DNA of 64,000 bases. Source: Bradyrhizobium sp. 164 (GTDB lineage Bacteria; Pseudomonadota; Alphaproteobacteria; Rhizobiales; Xanthobacteraceae). The stretch spans positions 1 through 64,000 of the forward strand of contig NZ_JADPKA010000004.1 of NCBI RefSeq assembly GCF_023073715.1, written 5' to 3'. The position numbers and the translations under genes were made by a program. The notes beneath the pieces were generated by a model. It made no database searches. It saw nothing but the letters and a program-made list of their open reading frames with translations, and was not told where the DNA came from. This document shows, in pieces, positions 44,316 through 59,287 of the stretch. The number at the start of each line of letters is the position of its first letter. Position 1 is the stretch's first letter.

Positions 44316-45119
44316 ATGCTGAGCCCGGACGAACTCGAACGCTATGCCCGTCATATCGTGCTGCGCGACGTCGGCGGTCCCGGACAGGCTGCGCTGAAGC
44401 GGGCCTCGGTGCTGGTGATCGGCGCCGGCGGGCTCGGCGCGCCCGCCTTGATGTATCTGGCCGCCGCCGGCGTGGGCACGCTCGGCGTGGTCGATGACGA
44501 CGTGGTGTCGCTGTCCAACCTCCAGCGACAGGTGATCCATACGACGCCCGACATCGGCCGGCACAAGGTCGAAAGCGCGGCCGAGCGGATCGCGGCACTC
44601 AATCCACATGTCCGGTTCGTCGGCCACGCCACCTGGCTCAACGCCGACAATGCACTCGGCCTGATCGGCGATTACGATCTCGTGCTCGACGGCTCCGATA
44701 ATTTCTCAACGCGCTATCTGGTCTCGGACGCCTGCTTCTTTGCAAAGCGGCCGCTGATCACCGCGGCGCTCGGAACCTTTGACGGCTCGCTCACCACCAT
44801 CCGTGCACATGAGATGAACGAGCAGGGCGAATTCAATCCGACCTATCGCTGCCTGTTTCCCGAGGCGCCGCCGCCTGGCACGGTGCCGGCCTGTGCGGAG
44901 GCCGGCGTCATGGGGGCGCTGGCGGGCGTGCTCGGCTCGATGATGGCGCTGGAGGCGATCCGCGAGATCGTCGGCTTTGGCGACGGCCTCATCGGCCGCC
45001 TCCTGATGATCGATGCGCGCGCGATGCGCTTCGAAACGCTGCGCTATGGGCGCGATCCCGCCAATCCGCTCAACGGCGATGGGCCCGTCATCACTGATCT
45101 CAGCGCTCATCGCACCTGA
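44316..45119 (+). CDS. moeB: MoeB/ThiF/HesA-family adenylyltransferase
   Basis: The 267-residue E1-like enzyme has the nucleotide loop VIGAGGLGAPALMYLAAAGVG, then LSNLQRQVIHTTPDIGRHK and LDGSDNFSTRYLVSDAC. It activates the C-terminal glycine of a ubiquitin-like sulfur carrier (MoaD or ThiS) by adenylation. The adenylate-side Cys lies in TYRCLFPEAPPPG, but the paired Zn-binding cysteines of E. coli MoeB are absent. The ATG at 44316 (MLSPDELERYARH) is the family start. Which carrier it serves is unknown. Confidence 0.87.
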   Translation: MLSPDELERYARHIVLRDVGGPGQAALKRASVLVIGAGGLGAPALMYLAAAGVGTLGVVDDDVVSLSNLQRQVIHTTPDIGRHKVESAAERIAALNPHVRFVGHATWLNADNALGLIGDYDLVLDGSDNFSTRYLVSDACFFAKRPLITAALGTFDGSLTTIRAHEMNEQGEFNPTYRCLFPEAPPPGTVPACAEAGVMGALAGVLGSMMALEAIREIVGFGDGLIGRLLMIDARAMRFETLRYGRDPANPLNGDGPVITDLSAHRT

Positions 45120-45125
45120 TCGCCG

Positions 45126-46133
<1,008 letters not shown>

Positions 46134-46216
46134 GATGGCTCTCCTCGAAAGGTGCGGCAGGCTGAATGCGCCGCGTGACGAGGCCAGATATGCCCTTGGT
46201 CCATTGCCCCGATAAG

Positions 46217-46248
46217 CTGGACAATCCAGAATAGCTTGTTCATTCTGG
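46217..46248. promoter_or_regulatory. Candidate LysR operator between AKR and its regulator
   Basis: Two dyads overlap: CTGGA-caa-TCCAG (46217-46229) and CCAGAAT-N9-ATTCTGG (46226-46248). Both fit the symmetric sites bound by LysR-type regulators in divergent promoters, and the second ends six bases before the regulator ATG. Confidence 0.5.
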
Positions 46249-46254
46249 CGAATA

Positions 46255-47166
46255 ATGGCCGAGCCTGACCTGCGCGATCTCGATGTCTTCGTAGCGGTCG
46301 CCCGCACCCGCAATTTCCGGCGTGCGGCGCAGGATATTCGCGTGTCGGTGTCGAGCCTTAGCCAGCGACTACGGGACCTGGAGGAGCGCCTCGGCGTCCG
46401 CCTGATGAACCGCACCACCCGCAGTGTCGCGCTGACCGAGGCGGGCGAACTGCTGCTATCGCGCGTCGCACCGGCCTTGCGCGACGTCGGCGATGCCTTG
46501 GATCTGGTGCGGGGCCTGCGCGAGGTCGCCTCGGGCCGCCTGCGTATCAATGCGCCGCCGCCGGCGGTCGACCTCGTGCTGGCGCCGATGGCGGGGCCGT
46601 TCCTCGCAGCATATCCGCAAATCGATCTCGACATCGTCTCCGAGAGCGGTTTCGTCGACATCGTCAGCGCCGGCTACGATGCCGGCGTGCGCTATGGCGA
46701 ACATCTCGCGCAGGACATGGTGGCGATTCCGCTAAGCGGCTCGCAGCGCTATATTGTCGTCGCATCGCCCGACTACGTCGCGCGCCGCGGCAGGCCGAAA
46801 CATCCGAGGGACCTGCTCGACCATGATTGCATCCGCGCACGCTACTCAAGCGGCGTCATGCACGATTGGGAATTCGAGAAGGCCGGCCAAATCGTGAAGG
46901 TGGATCCGCCGGCCAAGCTGATTTCGACCAATATGAATCTTTCCATGCGCGCTGTACTCGACGGCGCCGGCATCTGGGCAACGCTCGATGGCTACGTCCA
47001 TGACGCCGTGAAGTCCGGCGCGCTGGTCAGCCTCATGGAGGACTGGTGCGAGCCGTTTCCCGGACCGTTCCTCTACTATCCGAGCCGCCGCCAGGTGCCG
47101 CCGGCGCTGCGGGCCTTCATCGATTTCGTCGCAGGTTGGCGGAAGCGCAAGACGGATCGATCCTAG
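46255..47166 (+). CDS. LysR-family transcriptional regulator
   Basis: The 303-residue protein has an N-terminal winged helix (MAEPDLRDLDVFVAVARTRNF, then VSSLSQRLRDLEERLGVRL, recognition helix) and a C-terminal periplasmic-binding-like effector domain (about 90-300) resembling the DsdC/GcvA-type group. It is divergent from the aldo/keto reductase gene, with a dyad in the shared promoter, so it probably regulates that gene in response to an unknown effector. Its stop overlaps the stop of the facing dehydrogenase gene by three bases. Confidence 0.88.
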   Translation: MAEPDLRDLDVFVAVARTRNFRRAAQDIRVSVSSLSQRLRDLEERLGVRLMNRTTRSVALTEAGELLLSRVAPALRDVGDALDLVRGLREVASGRLRINAPPPAVDLVLAPMAGPFLAAYPQIDLDIVSESGFVDIVSAGYDAGVRYGEHLAQDMVAIPLSGSQRYIVVASPDYVARRGRPKHPRDLLDHDCIRARYSSGVMHDWEFEKAGQIVKVDPPAKLISTNMNLSMRAVLDGAGIWATLDGYVHDAVKSGALVSLMEDWCEPFPGPFLYYPSRRQVPPALRAFIDFVAGWRKRKTDRS

Positions 47167-48164
47167 AGCATGCTCGGCAGCACGCGATCCGGCGGCTTGT
47201 GGGCATCGAGGAAGGTGCGGATGTTGATGATGACCTTCTCGCCCATCTCGACGCGGCCTTCGATGGTGGCGGAGCCCATATGCGGCATCAGTGTCACCTT
47301 GCCCGCCTTGGCGAGCCGCACCAGTTTTGGGTTGACCGCAGGCTCATGCTCGTAGACATCGAGGCCGGCGCCGCCGATCTCGCCGCCTTCGATCAGCTTT
47401 ATCAGCGTGTCCTCGTCGGTCACTTCGCCGCGAGCGGTGTTGACGATGTAGGCGTCTTTCCGGATCAGCTTCAGTCGCCGCGCCGAGAGCAAATGATAGG
47501 TCGCCGGCGTGTGCGGACAGTTCACCGAGATGATGTCCATCCGCGCCAGCATCTGGTCGAGGCTCTCCCAATAGGTCGCGCCCAGCTCTTCGGCGATCTT
47601 CGGCGCGACCGGGCGGCGGTTGTGATAGTGGATCTGCAGGCCGAAGGCGCGGGCGCGGCGCGCCACCGCCTGGCCGATGCGGCCCATGCCGATGATGCCG
47701 AGCCGTTTTCCCCCGATGCGATGGCCGAGCATCCAGGTCGGCGACCAGCCTGCCCAGGGCTTTCCTTCCGTCAGGATCGAAGCGCCTTCTATCATCCGCC
47801 TGGGTACGGCGAGGATCAGCGCCATGGTCATATCGGCGGTGTCTTCGGTCAGAACTTTTGGCGTGTTGGTGACGGTGATGCCGCGGGCATGCGCGGCTTC
47901 GACGTCGATATTGTCCACGCCATTGCCGAAATTGGCGATCAGGCGGAGCTTGCAGTCTGGCTGATTGATGACATCGGCACTGATGTGGTCGGTCACGGTC
48001 GGAACCAGCACGTCGGCGGTGCGCGCGGCTTCCGCGATCTGCTCGGCCGACATCGGCGTATCGTCGAGATTGATCCGCGCGTCGAACAGCTCGCGCATGC
48101 GCGTCTCGACCGAGTCCGGCAGCTTGCGCGTCACAACGACGAGGGGCTTTTTCTTCACCGACAT
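47163..48164 (-). CDS. D-2-hydroxyacid dehydrogenase (glyoxylate/hydroxypyruvate reductase-like)
   Basis: The 333-residue NAD(P)-dependent enzyme has the Rossmann loop GIIGMGRIGQAVARRA (about 156-171), the catalytic Arg in NTARGEVTDEDTL, Glu in LDVYEHEP and His in MPHMGSATIEGR. NFGNGVDNIDV and PKVLTEDTADMTMALIL are the usual N-terminal features. It probably reduces glyoxylate or hydroxypyruvate; the sequence does not settle the exact substrate. It is convergent with the LysR gene. Confidence 0.9.
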   Translation of the reverse strand: MSVKKKPLVVVTRKLPDSVETRMRELFDARINLDDTPMSAEQIAEAARTADVLVPTVTDHISADVINQPDCKLRLIANFGNGVDNIDVEAAHARGITVTNTPKVLTEDTADMTMALILAVPRRMIEGASILTEGKPWAGWSPTWMLGHRIGGKRLGIIGMGRIGQAVARRARAFGLQIHYHNRRPVAPKIAEELGATYWESLDQMLARMDIISVNCPHTPATYHLLSARRLKLIRKDAYIVNTARGEVTDEDTLIKLIEGGEIGGAGLDVYEHEPAVNPKLVRLAKAGKVTLMPHMGSATIEGRVEMGEKVIINIRTFLDAHKPPDRVLPSML

Positions 48165-48503
48165 GTCCTGCCCTCATGAGGCGTCGCAGCCCGCCTCTGT
48201 CACCAAAAGCTGGCCGTTGAGGCCTCATTAACCCGGTTGTTCGACACTGCCCTAGCCGTGTCGTCCCCGGCGTTTCCTTCAAGCTCTCCCGATATTTCCG
48301 GCCGGAAAATCGGGGCAAACTGGTTGTTCAAGCGTCCGTCCTCTCTAGCAGAAGGCCGGGCCAAGACAAGAACCACGGGTCAGGGCTTGCGGACCTCGTT
48401 CTGGGGAACACCCGCGTGGGGCGGGACAGGGGCTGACGCGGCAGGGTTTTGGATTTTGGGGTGAGGACCCGCCTCGGGCGGGTCTTCGACAGGAGACGGG
48501 TTG
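48165..48503. other. 339-bp intergenic stretch with one leader hairpin
   Basis: No gene is visible here. It separates the divergent hydroxyacid dehydrogenase and SH3 protein. GACCCGCC and GGCGGGTC (48466-48484) form a hairpin about 20 bp before the SH3 protein ATG, followed by AGGAGAC as its ribosome site. The remainder shows only weak GC-rich dyads. Confidence 0.5.
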
Positions 48504-49034
48504 ATGGCGTTGGGGCGTTTTTGTTCGGTGATGGCGCTCGTTTGCACCTGGTTGAGCGCCTCGGTCAGCCCCTCGCATTCGGCGAAGGACACCACCCCCC
48601 AGACCGCCAGCGGACTGCCGGTGCCGCGCTATGTCAGCCTCAAGTCGGATCACGTCAACGTTCGCGCCGGCCCGACCAAGGACAATGACGTGGCCTGGGT
48701 CTATACCCGCGCCGGCCTGCCGGTGGAAATCACTGCTGAATTCGAGAACTGGCGCCGGGTGCGTGATTCCGAAGGCGCCGAGGGCTGGGTCTATCACTCG
48801 CTGCTGTCGGGCCGCCGTACCGCGGTCGTCACCATGAAGCACAAGGACGACCTCGCGCCGATCTACGACCGTCCCGATCCCGACAGCGCGGTCGCAGCCA
48901 AGCTCCAGGCCGGCGTCGTCACGCAAGTGAAGAAGTGCAGCGCAGGCTGGTGTCACGTCACCGGCAGCGGCTTTGACGGCTGGATCCAGCAGGAGCGCCT
49001 CTGGGGCGTGTACTCGGACGAGCAGGTGAATTGA
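48504..49034 (+). CDS. Secreted bacterial SH3 (SH3b) domain protein
   Basis: The 176-residue protein begins with a signal peptide (hydrophobic FCSVMALVCTWLSASVSPSHSA) and then two SH3-like barrels: one at about 40-100 (SLKSDHVNVRAGPTKDNDVAWVYTRAGLPVEI), another at about 110-170 (DLAPIYDRPDPDSAVAAKLQAG, CSAGWCHVTGSGFDGWIQQE) with a probable Cys-Cys pair. SH3b proteins in alphaproteobacteria bind cell-wall peptides; many are periplasmic. The role is unproven. The ATG at 48504 follows AGGAGAC. Confidence 0.85.
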   Translation: MALGRFCSVMALVCTWLSASVSPSHSAKDTTPQTASGLPVPRYVSLKSDHVNVRAGPTKDNDVAWVYTRAGLPVEITAEFENWRRVRDSEGAEGWVYHSLLSGRRTAVVTMKHKDDLAPIYDRPDPDSAVAAKLQAGVVTQVKKCSAGWCHVTGSGFDGWIQQERLWGVYSDEQVN

Positions 49035-49069
49035 CGCCGCAGGCGTCGTCCAGGACGGCTGGGCAAACG

Positions 49070-49095
49070 AAAAATGGCCGGGACAAGCCCGGCCA
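49070..49095 (-). terminator. Rho-independent terminator of irr
   Basis: TGGCCGGG (49075-49082) and CCCGGCCA (49088-49095) pair around ACAAG. On the irr strand the hairpin is followed by TTTTT (49074-49070), a classic intrinsic stop, about 30 bp after the irr stop. In the other direction it also lies 40 bp past the SH3 gene. Confidence 0.85.
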
Positions 49096-49124
49096 CGACG
49101 ATCTCAGATTTATCTCAGCAAATC

Positions 49125-49616
49125 TCAGCGCTTCTTGCGCAGGCGCACGACCATGTCGATGCGCGAGATCTCGTAACCCTCGGGCACCTCGGGCATCTTG
49201 GACAGCGCCAGATGCGGATCCTCGATATCCACCAGCTCATGGCTGTTCTCGAGGTAATAGTGGTGGTGGGTGGTGACGTTGGTGTCGAAATAGGTCTTGG
49301 TGCCGTCGACGCTGACCTGACGGAGCAGGCCGGCATCGGTGAGCTGGTTCAGCGTGTTGTAGACGGTCGCCAGCGACACCGGAACCTTGGCCAACGTCGC
49401 TTCCTCGTAGAGCATTTCAGCCGTGAGGTGGCGCGCACCCTTGCCGAACAGGAGCCAGCCGAGCGCCATGCGCTGGCGCGTCGGACGGAGCCCGGCGGAC
49501 TGGAGCATTTCGTTGACGTCGTGCCACGGGCAACCGGTCAGGGCCGGCTGGCGGCCGGACAAGAGGGCTGCGGAATGGACGTCGTCGTCGTGAGGGGGCG
49601 CGGTATTCTCGCTCAT
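49125..49616 (-). CDS. irr: Iron response regulator Irr (Fur family)
   Basis: The 163-residue Fur-family repressor/activator has the N-terminal haem-regulatory motif GCPWHD with Cys29, a winged helix (about 40-100, LRPTRQRMALGWLLFGKG, VSLATVYNTLNQLTDAGLL) and a His117-119 triplet in TTHHHYYLEN, the second haem site. Irr accumulates when iron is low and is degraded on binding haem, controlling haem synthesis and iron genes across Rhizobiales. Length and both motifs match the Bradyrhizobium protein exactly. The ATG at 49616 is chosen as the family start. Confidence 0.96.
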   Translation of the reverse strand: MSENTAPPHDDDVHSAALLSGRQPALTGCPWHDVNEMLQSAGLRPTRQRMALGWLLFGKGARHLTAEMLYEEATLAKVPVSLATVYNTLNQLTDAGLLRQVSVDGTKTYFDTNVTTHHHYYLENSHELVDIEDPHLALSKMPEVPEGYEISRIDMVVRLRKKR

Positions 49617-49969
49617 TATCCAGATTTCGGGCGCGCGTGAACTATATGTCTCTTGCAATATAAGGACAGAAAGATGCAGGTGCAAGTTTCTCGCAAGTAG
49701 AGAGGTTCTAATCAAGCTTGGAACCGCGCGAAGCGCCGGTCATTTTACCTTCATAGACGCGCTTTGCCACTCGAAATGGCCTGTGTTAGAGAGCGCGCGG
49801 TTCCGCCTAGCCGATTTGGCGCAGCCAAGCATGGTGGCCCGGTCCGCAGTCCATCCGGGCTTGCGGGAGGTGCCCCTGACGATGGCAATTGGCGTTGCTC
49901 TCCGACCGAGACGGGGCCCATTTTCGCCAAAAAACGCCGCTCAATCGGGATTAGAACAGAGGCTCGTGC
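49617..49969. promoter_or_regulatory. Divergent irr/fabA intergenic region
   Basis: No gene is visible in these 353 bp. GGTTC-N12-GAACC (49704-49725) is a dyad about 90 bp upstream of irr, near AT-rich sequence suited to a promoter. The fabA side has AGAGG before its ATG. A Fur or Irr site is expected here from work on Bradyrhizobium irr, but the exact boxes cannot be called by eye. Confidence 0.45.
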
Positions 49970-50491
49970 ATGCTGAACAGGCGCAACGGTTACGAATACG
50001 AAGATCTGCTGGCGTGTGCCCGCGGCGAAATGTTCGGCCCGGGCAATGCCCAGTTGCCGCTGCCGCCGATGCTGATGTTCGACCGCATTACGGAAATTAC
50101 CGACAATGGCGGGGAGTTCGGCAAGGGCCTAGTGCGCGCCGAACTCGACGTGAAGCCCGACCTCTGGTTCTTCGGCTGCCACTTCAAGAACGATCCGGTG
50201 ATGCCCGGCTGCCTCGGTCTTGATGCGCTGTGGCAGATGGTCGGCTTTTATCTCGGCTGGAGCGGCGGCGAAGGTCGCGGCCGCGCGCTCGGCCTCAGCG
50301 AGCTGAAGTTCGGCGGCCAGGTGCTGACCGACGCGCGCAAGGTTGTGTACAACGTCGATATCAAACGCGTGATGCGCGCAAAGCTCGTGCTCGGTATCGC
50401 CGACGGGTGGCTTTCGGTCGATGACCAGATTATTTATCGCGCCAAGGATCTGAAGGTCGGCCTGTTCAAGCAGGGCACGAGCCTGGGCTGA
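49970..50491 (+). CDS. fabA: 3-hydroxydecanoyl-ACP dehydratase/isomerase
   Basis: The 173-residue enzyme dehydrates hydroxyacyl-ACP and isomerises trans-2 to cis-3-decenoyl-ACP, the branch point to unsaturated fatty acids. Catalytic His71 ([15 protein letters not shown]) and Asp85 (GLDALWQM) are present, with LMFDRITEI and the YNVDIKRV tail. It forms a dimer with active sites at the interface. It is followed 39 bp later by fabB, then fabI. Confidence 0.97.
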   Translation: MLNRRNGYEYEDLLACARGEMFGPGNAQLPLPPMLMFDRITEITDNGGEFGKGLVRAELDVKPDLWFFGCHFKNDPVMPGCLGLDALWQMVGFYLGWSGGEGRGRALGLSELKFGGQVLTDARKVVYNVDIKRVMRAKLVLGIADGWLSVDDQIIYRAKDLKVGLFKQGTSLG

Positions 50492-50530
50492 GCGCATCAC
50501 CAAGAAGGCAACGATTGAGGCGAGGCTGTC

Positions 50531-51754
50531 ATGAGGCGGGTTGTGGTCACCGGGATGGGCATCGTCTCGTCGATCGGAAACAACACCCAGGAAGTGCTTG
50601 CGAGCCTTCACGAGGCGAAGTCGGGCATTTCGCGGGCTGAGAAATATGCCGAGCTCGGCTTCCGTTCGCAGGTACAAGGCGAGCCCACACTCGATCCATC
50701 GACGGTGGTCGACCGCCGCGCCATGCGTTTCCTCGGTCAGGGCGCGGCGTGGAATCACGTCGCGATGGAGCAGGCGATCCAGGATTCCGGTCTGTCGCCC
50801 GACGAAGTCTCCAACGTCCGCACCGGCATCATCATGGGCTCCGGCGGCCCCTCGGCGCGAACCATCGTCGAGTCCGCCGACATCACCCGCACCAAGGGGC
50901 CGAAGCGCGTCGGCCCGTTTGCGGTGCCGAAGGCGATGTCCTCCACGGCCTCCGCGACGCTGGCGACCTGGTTCAAGATCAAGGGCGTGAACTACTCGAT
51001 CTCCTCGGCCTGCGCGACCTCGAACCATTGCGTCGGCAATGCCTACGAGACGATCCAGATCGGCAAGCAGGACGTCATCTTTGCAGGCGGCTGCGAGGAG
51101 CTGGACTGGTCGCTATCGGTGCTGTTCGATGCCATGGGTGCGATGTCCTCGAAGTACAATGACACGCCCGCCACGGCCTCGCGTCCCTACGACGTCAATC
51201 GCGATGGTTTCGTCATCGCCGGCGGCGCCGGCGTGCTGGTGCTGGAAGAGCTCGAGCATGCCAACGCGCGCGGTGCGCGCATCTATGGCGAGATCGTCGG
51301 TTATGGCGCGACCTCGGACGGTCACGACATGGTCGCACCATCAGGCGAAGGCGCCGAGCGCTGCATGCGCATGGCGATGTCGACGGTGAAGACCAAAGTC
51401 GACTACATCAATCCGCACGCGACCTCGACGCCTGCCGGCGATCCGCCGGAGATCGAGGCGATCCGAAGGGTGTTCGGCGTCGGCGAGAAGTGCCCGCCGA
51501 TCTCCGCGACCAAGGCGCTGACCGGCCACTCCCTGGGCGCTACCGGCGTGCAGGAGGCGATCTATTCGCTGCTGATGATGAACAATGGTTTCATCTGCGA
51601 GAGCGCGCACATCCAGGAGCTCGATCCCGTGTTCGCGGATATGCCGATCGTGCGCAAGCGCATCGACAACGTCAAGATCGGCACCGTGCTGTCGAACTCC
51701 TTCGGCTTCGGCGGCACCAACGCCACTCTGGTGTTCAGCCGGCTGGATGTGTGA
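50531..51754 (+). CDS. fabB: 3-oxoacyl-ACP synthase I
   Basis: The 407-residue condensing enzyme carries Cys161 in [11 protein letters not shown] as nucleophile and the histidines in [11 protein letters not shown] and [23 protein letters not shown] and [12 protein letters not shown] flank the domain. FabB elongates the cis-3-decenoyl-ACP made by FabA, so it is the committed step of unsaturated chain formation. It starts 39 bp after fabA; a dispersed repeat lies before fabI. Confidence 0.96.
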   Translation: MRRVVVTGMGIVSSIGNNTQEVLASLHEAKSGISRAEKYAELGFRSQVQGEPTLDPSTVVDRRAMRFLGQGAAWNHVAMEQAIQDSGLSPDEVSNVRTGIIMGSGGPSARTIVESADITRTKGPKRVGPFAVPKAMSSTASATLATWFKIKGVNYSISSACATSNHCVGNAYETIQIGKQDVIFAGGCEELDWSLSVLFDAMGAMSSKYNDTPATASRPYDVNRDGFVIAGGAGVLVLEELEHANARGARIYGEIVGYGATSDGHDMVAPSGEGAERCMRMAMSTVKTKVDYINPHATSTPAGDPPEIEAIRRVFGVGEKCPPISATKALTGHSLGATGVQEAIYSLLMMNNGFICESAHIQELDPVFADMPIVRKRIDNVKIGTVLSNSFGFGGTNATLVFSRLDV

Positions 51755-51767
51755 TTTTAGCGATGCT

Positions 51768-51865
51768 GTCATGCCCGCGAAGGCGGGCATCCAGTGTGCC
51801 GTGGCTTCTCGATCTATCACATACGGCTCTGGAATACTGGATCGCCCGCCTGCGCGGGCGATGAC
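51768..51865. repeat. Two-hairpin dispersed element between fabB and fabI
   Basis: It has outer ends GTCATGCCCGCGAAGGCGGGCAT and CGCCCGCCTGCGCGGGCGATGAC, with an inner CCAGT and CTGGA pair. GTCAT at the left end and ATGAC at the right end form an inverted pair. It sits inside the fabABI gene series and contains no gene. Confidence 0.72.
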
Positions 51866-51891
51866 CCCGGAATAGTGGGAGCAAAGAAGCA

Positions 51892-52692
51892 ATGGAAGGT
51901 TTGATGAAAGGCAAGCGCGGTCTGATCATGGGCATCGCCAATGATCATTCGATCGCCTGGGGCATGGCGAGGACGCTGCATGCCCAGGGCGCCGAGCTGG
52001 CCTTCACCTTTCAGGGCGAGGCCTTGGGCAAGCGCGTCAAGCCGTTGGCGGAGCAGCTCGGCGTCGATCTGGTGCTGCCTTGCGACGTCGAGGACATCAC
52101 CAGCGTCGATGCGACCTTCGCAGCGCTCCGCGACAAGTGGGGCCAGCTCGACTTCGTGATCCACGCGATCGGCTTCGCCGACAAGAACGAGCTGAAGGGC
52201 CGCTACGCCGACACCACCCGCGAGAATTTCTCGCGCACCATGGTGATCTCCTGCTTCTCTTTCACTGAAGTCGCCAAGCGCGCCGCCGAGCTGATGACAG
52301 AGGGCGGCAGCATGATCACGCTGACCTTCGGCGCCTCGATGCGGGCGATGCCGAATTACAACGTGATGGGTGTGGCCAAGGCGGCGCTGGAAGCCTCAGT
52401 GCGCTATCTCGCCGCGGATTTCGGGCCGCGCGGCATCCGCGTCAACGCGATCTCCGCAGGCCCCATCCGTACGCTCGCCGGCTCCGGCATCGGTGAAGCG
52501 CGGGCGATGTTCGCATTCCAGCAGAAACATGCGCCGCTGCGCCGCGGCGTCACGCTCGACGAGCTCGGCGGCTCGGCGCTGTATCTGCTGTCGGATCTGT
52601 CGGGCGGCGTGACCGGCGAGATTCACTACGTCGATTCCGGGTACAACATCATCCTGATGCCGAAGCCGGACGACTTGAAGTCGCCGGACTAG
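51892..52692 (+). CDS. fabI: Enoyl-ACP reductase (NADH), FabI type
   Basis: The 266-residue short-chain dehydrogenase-like enzyme has GLMKGKRGLIMGIANDHSIAWGMA at the cofactor site and the catalytic Tyr156-x6-Lys163 in NYNVMGVAKAALEASVRY. The second conserved tyrosine of E. coli FabI (position 146) is Phe here (TLTFGASMRAMP), a variant seen in some rhizobial copies. It completes the elongation cycle after FabA/FabB. ATG 51892 is the family start; the gene ends overlapping the facing GST gene. Confidence 0.93.
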   Translation: MEGLMKGKRGLIMGIANDHSIAWGMARTLHAQGAELAFTFQGEALGKRVKPLAEQLGVDLVLPCDVEDITSVDATFAALRDKWGQLDFVIHAIGFADKNELKGRYADTTRENFSRTMVISCFSFTEVAKRAAELMTEGGSMITLTFGASMRAMPNYNVMGVAKAALEASVRYLAADFGPRGIRVNAISAGPIRTLAGSGIGEARAMFAFQQKHAPLRRGVTLDELGGSALYLLSDLSGGVTGEIHYVDSGYNIILMPKPDDLKSPD

Positions 52693-53285
52693 CCGGCCGC
52701 GATCTTCTCTGCGCGCTGGAACGCCGGCCGGGCCATGCAGCGCGCGAGATAGGTGTCGAAGACCGGACGCGACGGCACCATCTTGAACAGACGCACCGCG
52801 AAGTTCAGGCCCGAGCCGATTGTGATGTCAGCAGCGGAAAAATTGTCGCCCAAGATCCACGGTCCCTTCTCGAGCGCCGCTTCCAGCACGTCGAAGACCT
52901 GCGTCGCGCTGCCCCAGGCCGCGGTCGAGGTCGGGATCTCGATCTTGGTGAAGATCTGGATGATGGCGGGCTCGATGCAGCTCGGCGAGAAGAACAGCCA
53001 TTGCAGATAGCGCGCGCGGCGCGGATCGATCACAGCGGGCGCGAGCTTGGTCTCGGGATAGCGATCGCCGATATAGGCGCAGATCGCAGCGGCCTCGCCG
53101 AGCGCGGCGTCGCCGTCAGTCAACGCCGGCACTTTGCCCATCGGGTTGATCTTCAAATAATCCGGCGCCTTCTGCGCGCCGGTCGAGATGTCGGTCAGCA
53201 CGCGCTCGTAGGGCAGACCGCTCTCCTCCATCAACCAGAGCGTCGTGAACGAGCGCGACCGGGGTGACCAATAAAGCTTGATCAT
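52689..53285 (-). CDS. Glutathione S-transferase family protein
   Basis: The 198-residue protein has the N-terminal thioredoxin fold with KLYWSPRSRSFTTLWLMEESGLPYE and the glutathione-binding Pro in NPMGKVPALTDGD, then an all-helical C-terminal domain. The catalytic Ser/Tyr is not certain; Ser is plausible (SPRS). It overlaps the GNAT gene by four bases and ends opposite fabI. It probably conjugates electrophiles or peroxides; being near oxyR it may belong to an oxidative-stress set. Confidence 0.87.
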   Translation of the reverse strand: MIKLYWSPRSRSFTTLWLMEESGLPYERVLTDISTGAQKAPDYLKINPMGKVPALTDGDAALGEAAAICAYIGDRYPETKLAPAVIDPRRARYLQWLFFSPSCIEPAIIQIFTKIEIPTSTAAWGSATQVFDVLEAALEKGPWILGDNFSAADITIGSGLNFAVRLFKMVPSRPVFDTYLARCMARPAFQRAEKIAAG

Positions 53286-53746
53286 GACGCGTCTCCTTTA
53301 TTCTTCCATCGATAATATTTCATCACGAACCCGTTCGACGGTTCGATCTCTTCCGTCTCGAACACGAAACCTTCGCGCTCATACCAGCGCCAGGCCTTTT
53401 CGTTCTCGCGCACGCAACGCAGGTACATCTCGTCAGGCAGTTGCGTGCGTGTGAAGGCGAGCAATCGCCGGCCGAGCGATTGGCCCTGATAAGCGGGCGC
53501 GACGAAAAGCATGTCGAGATAGCGCTTCGGCAGATGCAGCGCCAGCATCGCGGCGATCGTGCCGTTGTCGTCGGCGACGAACAGGCTCCAGCCGTCCTCG
53601 ATCTCGCGTCGGATCCGGACGCGGAGATTTGCCAGCAGGAAATCGCTGACCTCGGCGAGGCCGGTCGAGACCCAGCTCAGCATCCAGACGCGGGCGATCT
53701 CGTCATATTCGTCTGCGCGCGCGATGCGGATGATCGGTTGCGACAT
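53282..53746 (-). CDS. GNAT-family N-acetyltransferase
   Basis: The 154-residue protein shows the GNAT fold: IRIARADEYDEIARVW at the start, the acetyl-CoA pyrophosphate loop APAYQGQSLGRRLLAF (Q/RxxGxG/A), then YLRCVRENEKAWRWYEREGF, the classical motif B. The substrate is unknown; many such enzymes acetylate amines, peptides or small molecules. It starts about nine bases after the oxyR stop and overlaps the GST gene by four bases. Confidence 0.87.
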   Translation of the reverse strand: MSQPIIRIARADEYDEIARVWMLSWVSTGLAEVSDFLLANLRVRIRREIEDGWSLFVADDNGTIAAMLALHLPKRYLDMLFVAPAYQGQSLGRRLLAFTRTQLPDEMYLRCVRENEKAWRWYEREGFVFETEEIEPSNGFVMKYYRWKNKGDAS

Positions 53747-53754
53747 CCGGCAAC

Positions 53755-56964
<3,210 letters not shown>

Positions 56965-56973
56965 GGCTCTGCA

Positions 56974-57000
56974 CCTCTCCCGCTTGCTTGCGGGAGAGGG
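56974..57000. repeat. CTCTCCCGC palindromic repeat, copy 4
   Basis: CCTCTCCCGC and GCGGGAGAGG pair around TTGCTT, the same design as the copies at 7631, 7724 and 42601. It lies ten bases past the katG stop, followed by GAGCGCAGCGCTC, another small palindrome. Confidence 0.72.
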
Positions 57001-57027
57001 AGCGCAGCGCTCCCCAGGGGCGAGAAA

Positions 57028-57060
57028 AAGGGCGGCCTCTCGGCCGCCCTTCGTGTTTTT
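57028..57060 (+). terminator. Bidirectional terminator between katG and pnp
   Basis: AAGGGCGGCC (57028-57037) and GGCCGCCCTT (57042-57051) pair around TCTC; a T-rich tail follows rightward (katG) and five A bases precede it, giving a U-run leftward (pnp). Both convergent genes end within 65 bp of it. Confidence 0.88.
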
Positions 57061-57076
57061 GTCCGTGTGGCGAGAC

Positions 57077-59239
<2,163 letters not shown>

Positions 59240-59287
59240 AGGAGGTCTTCTTTCATGGGTTCTCGAAAGAAGGGACGCTTCGAAAAA

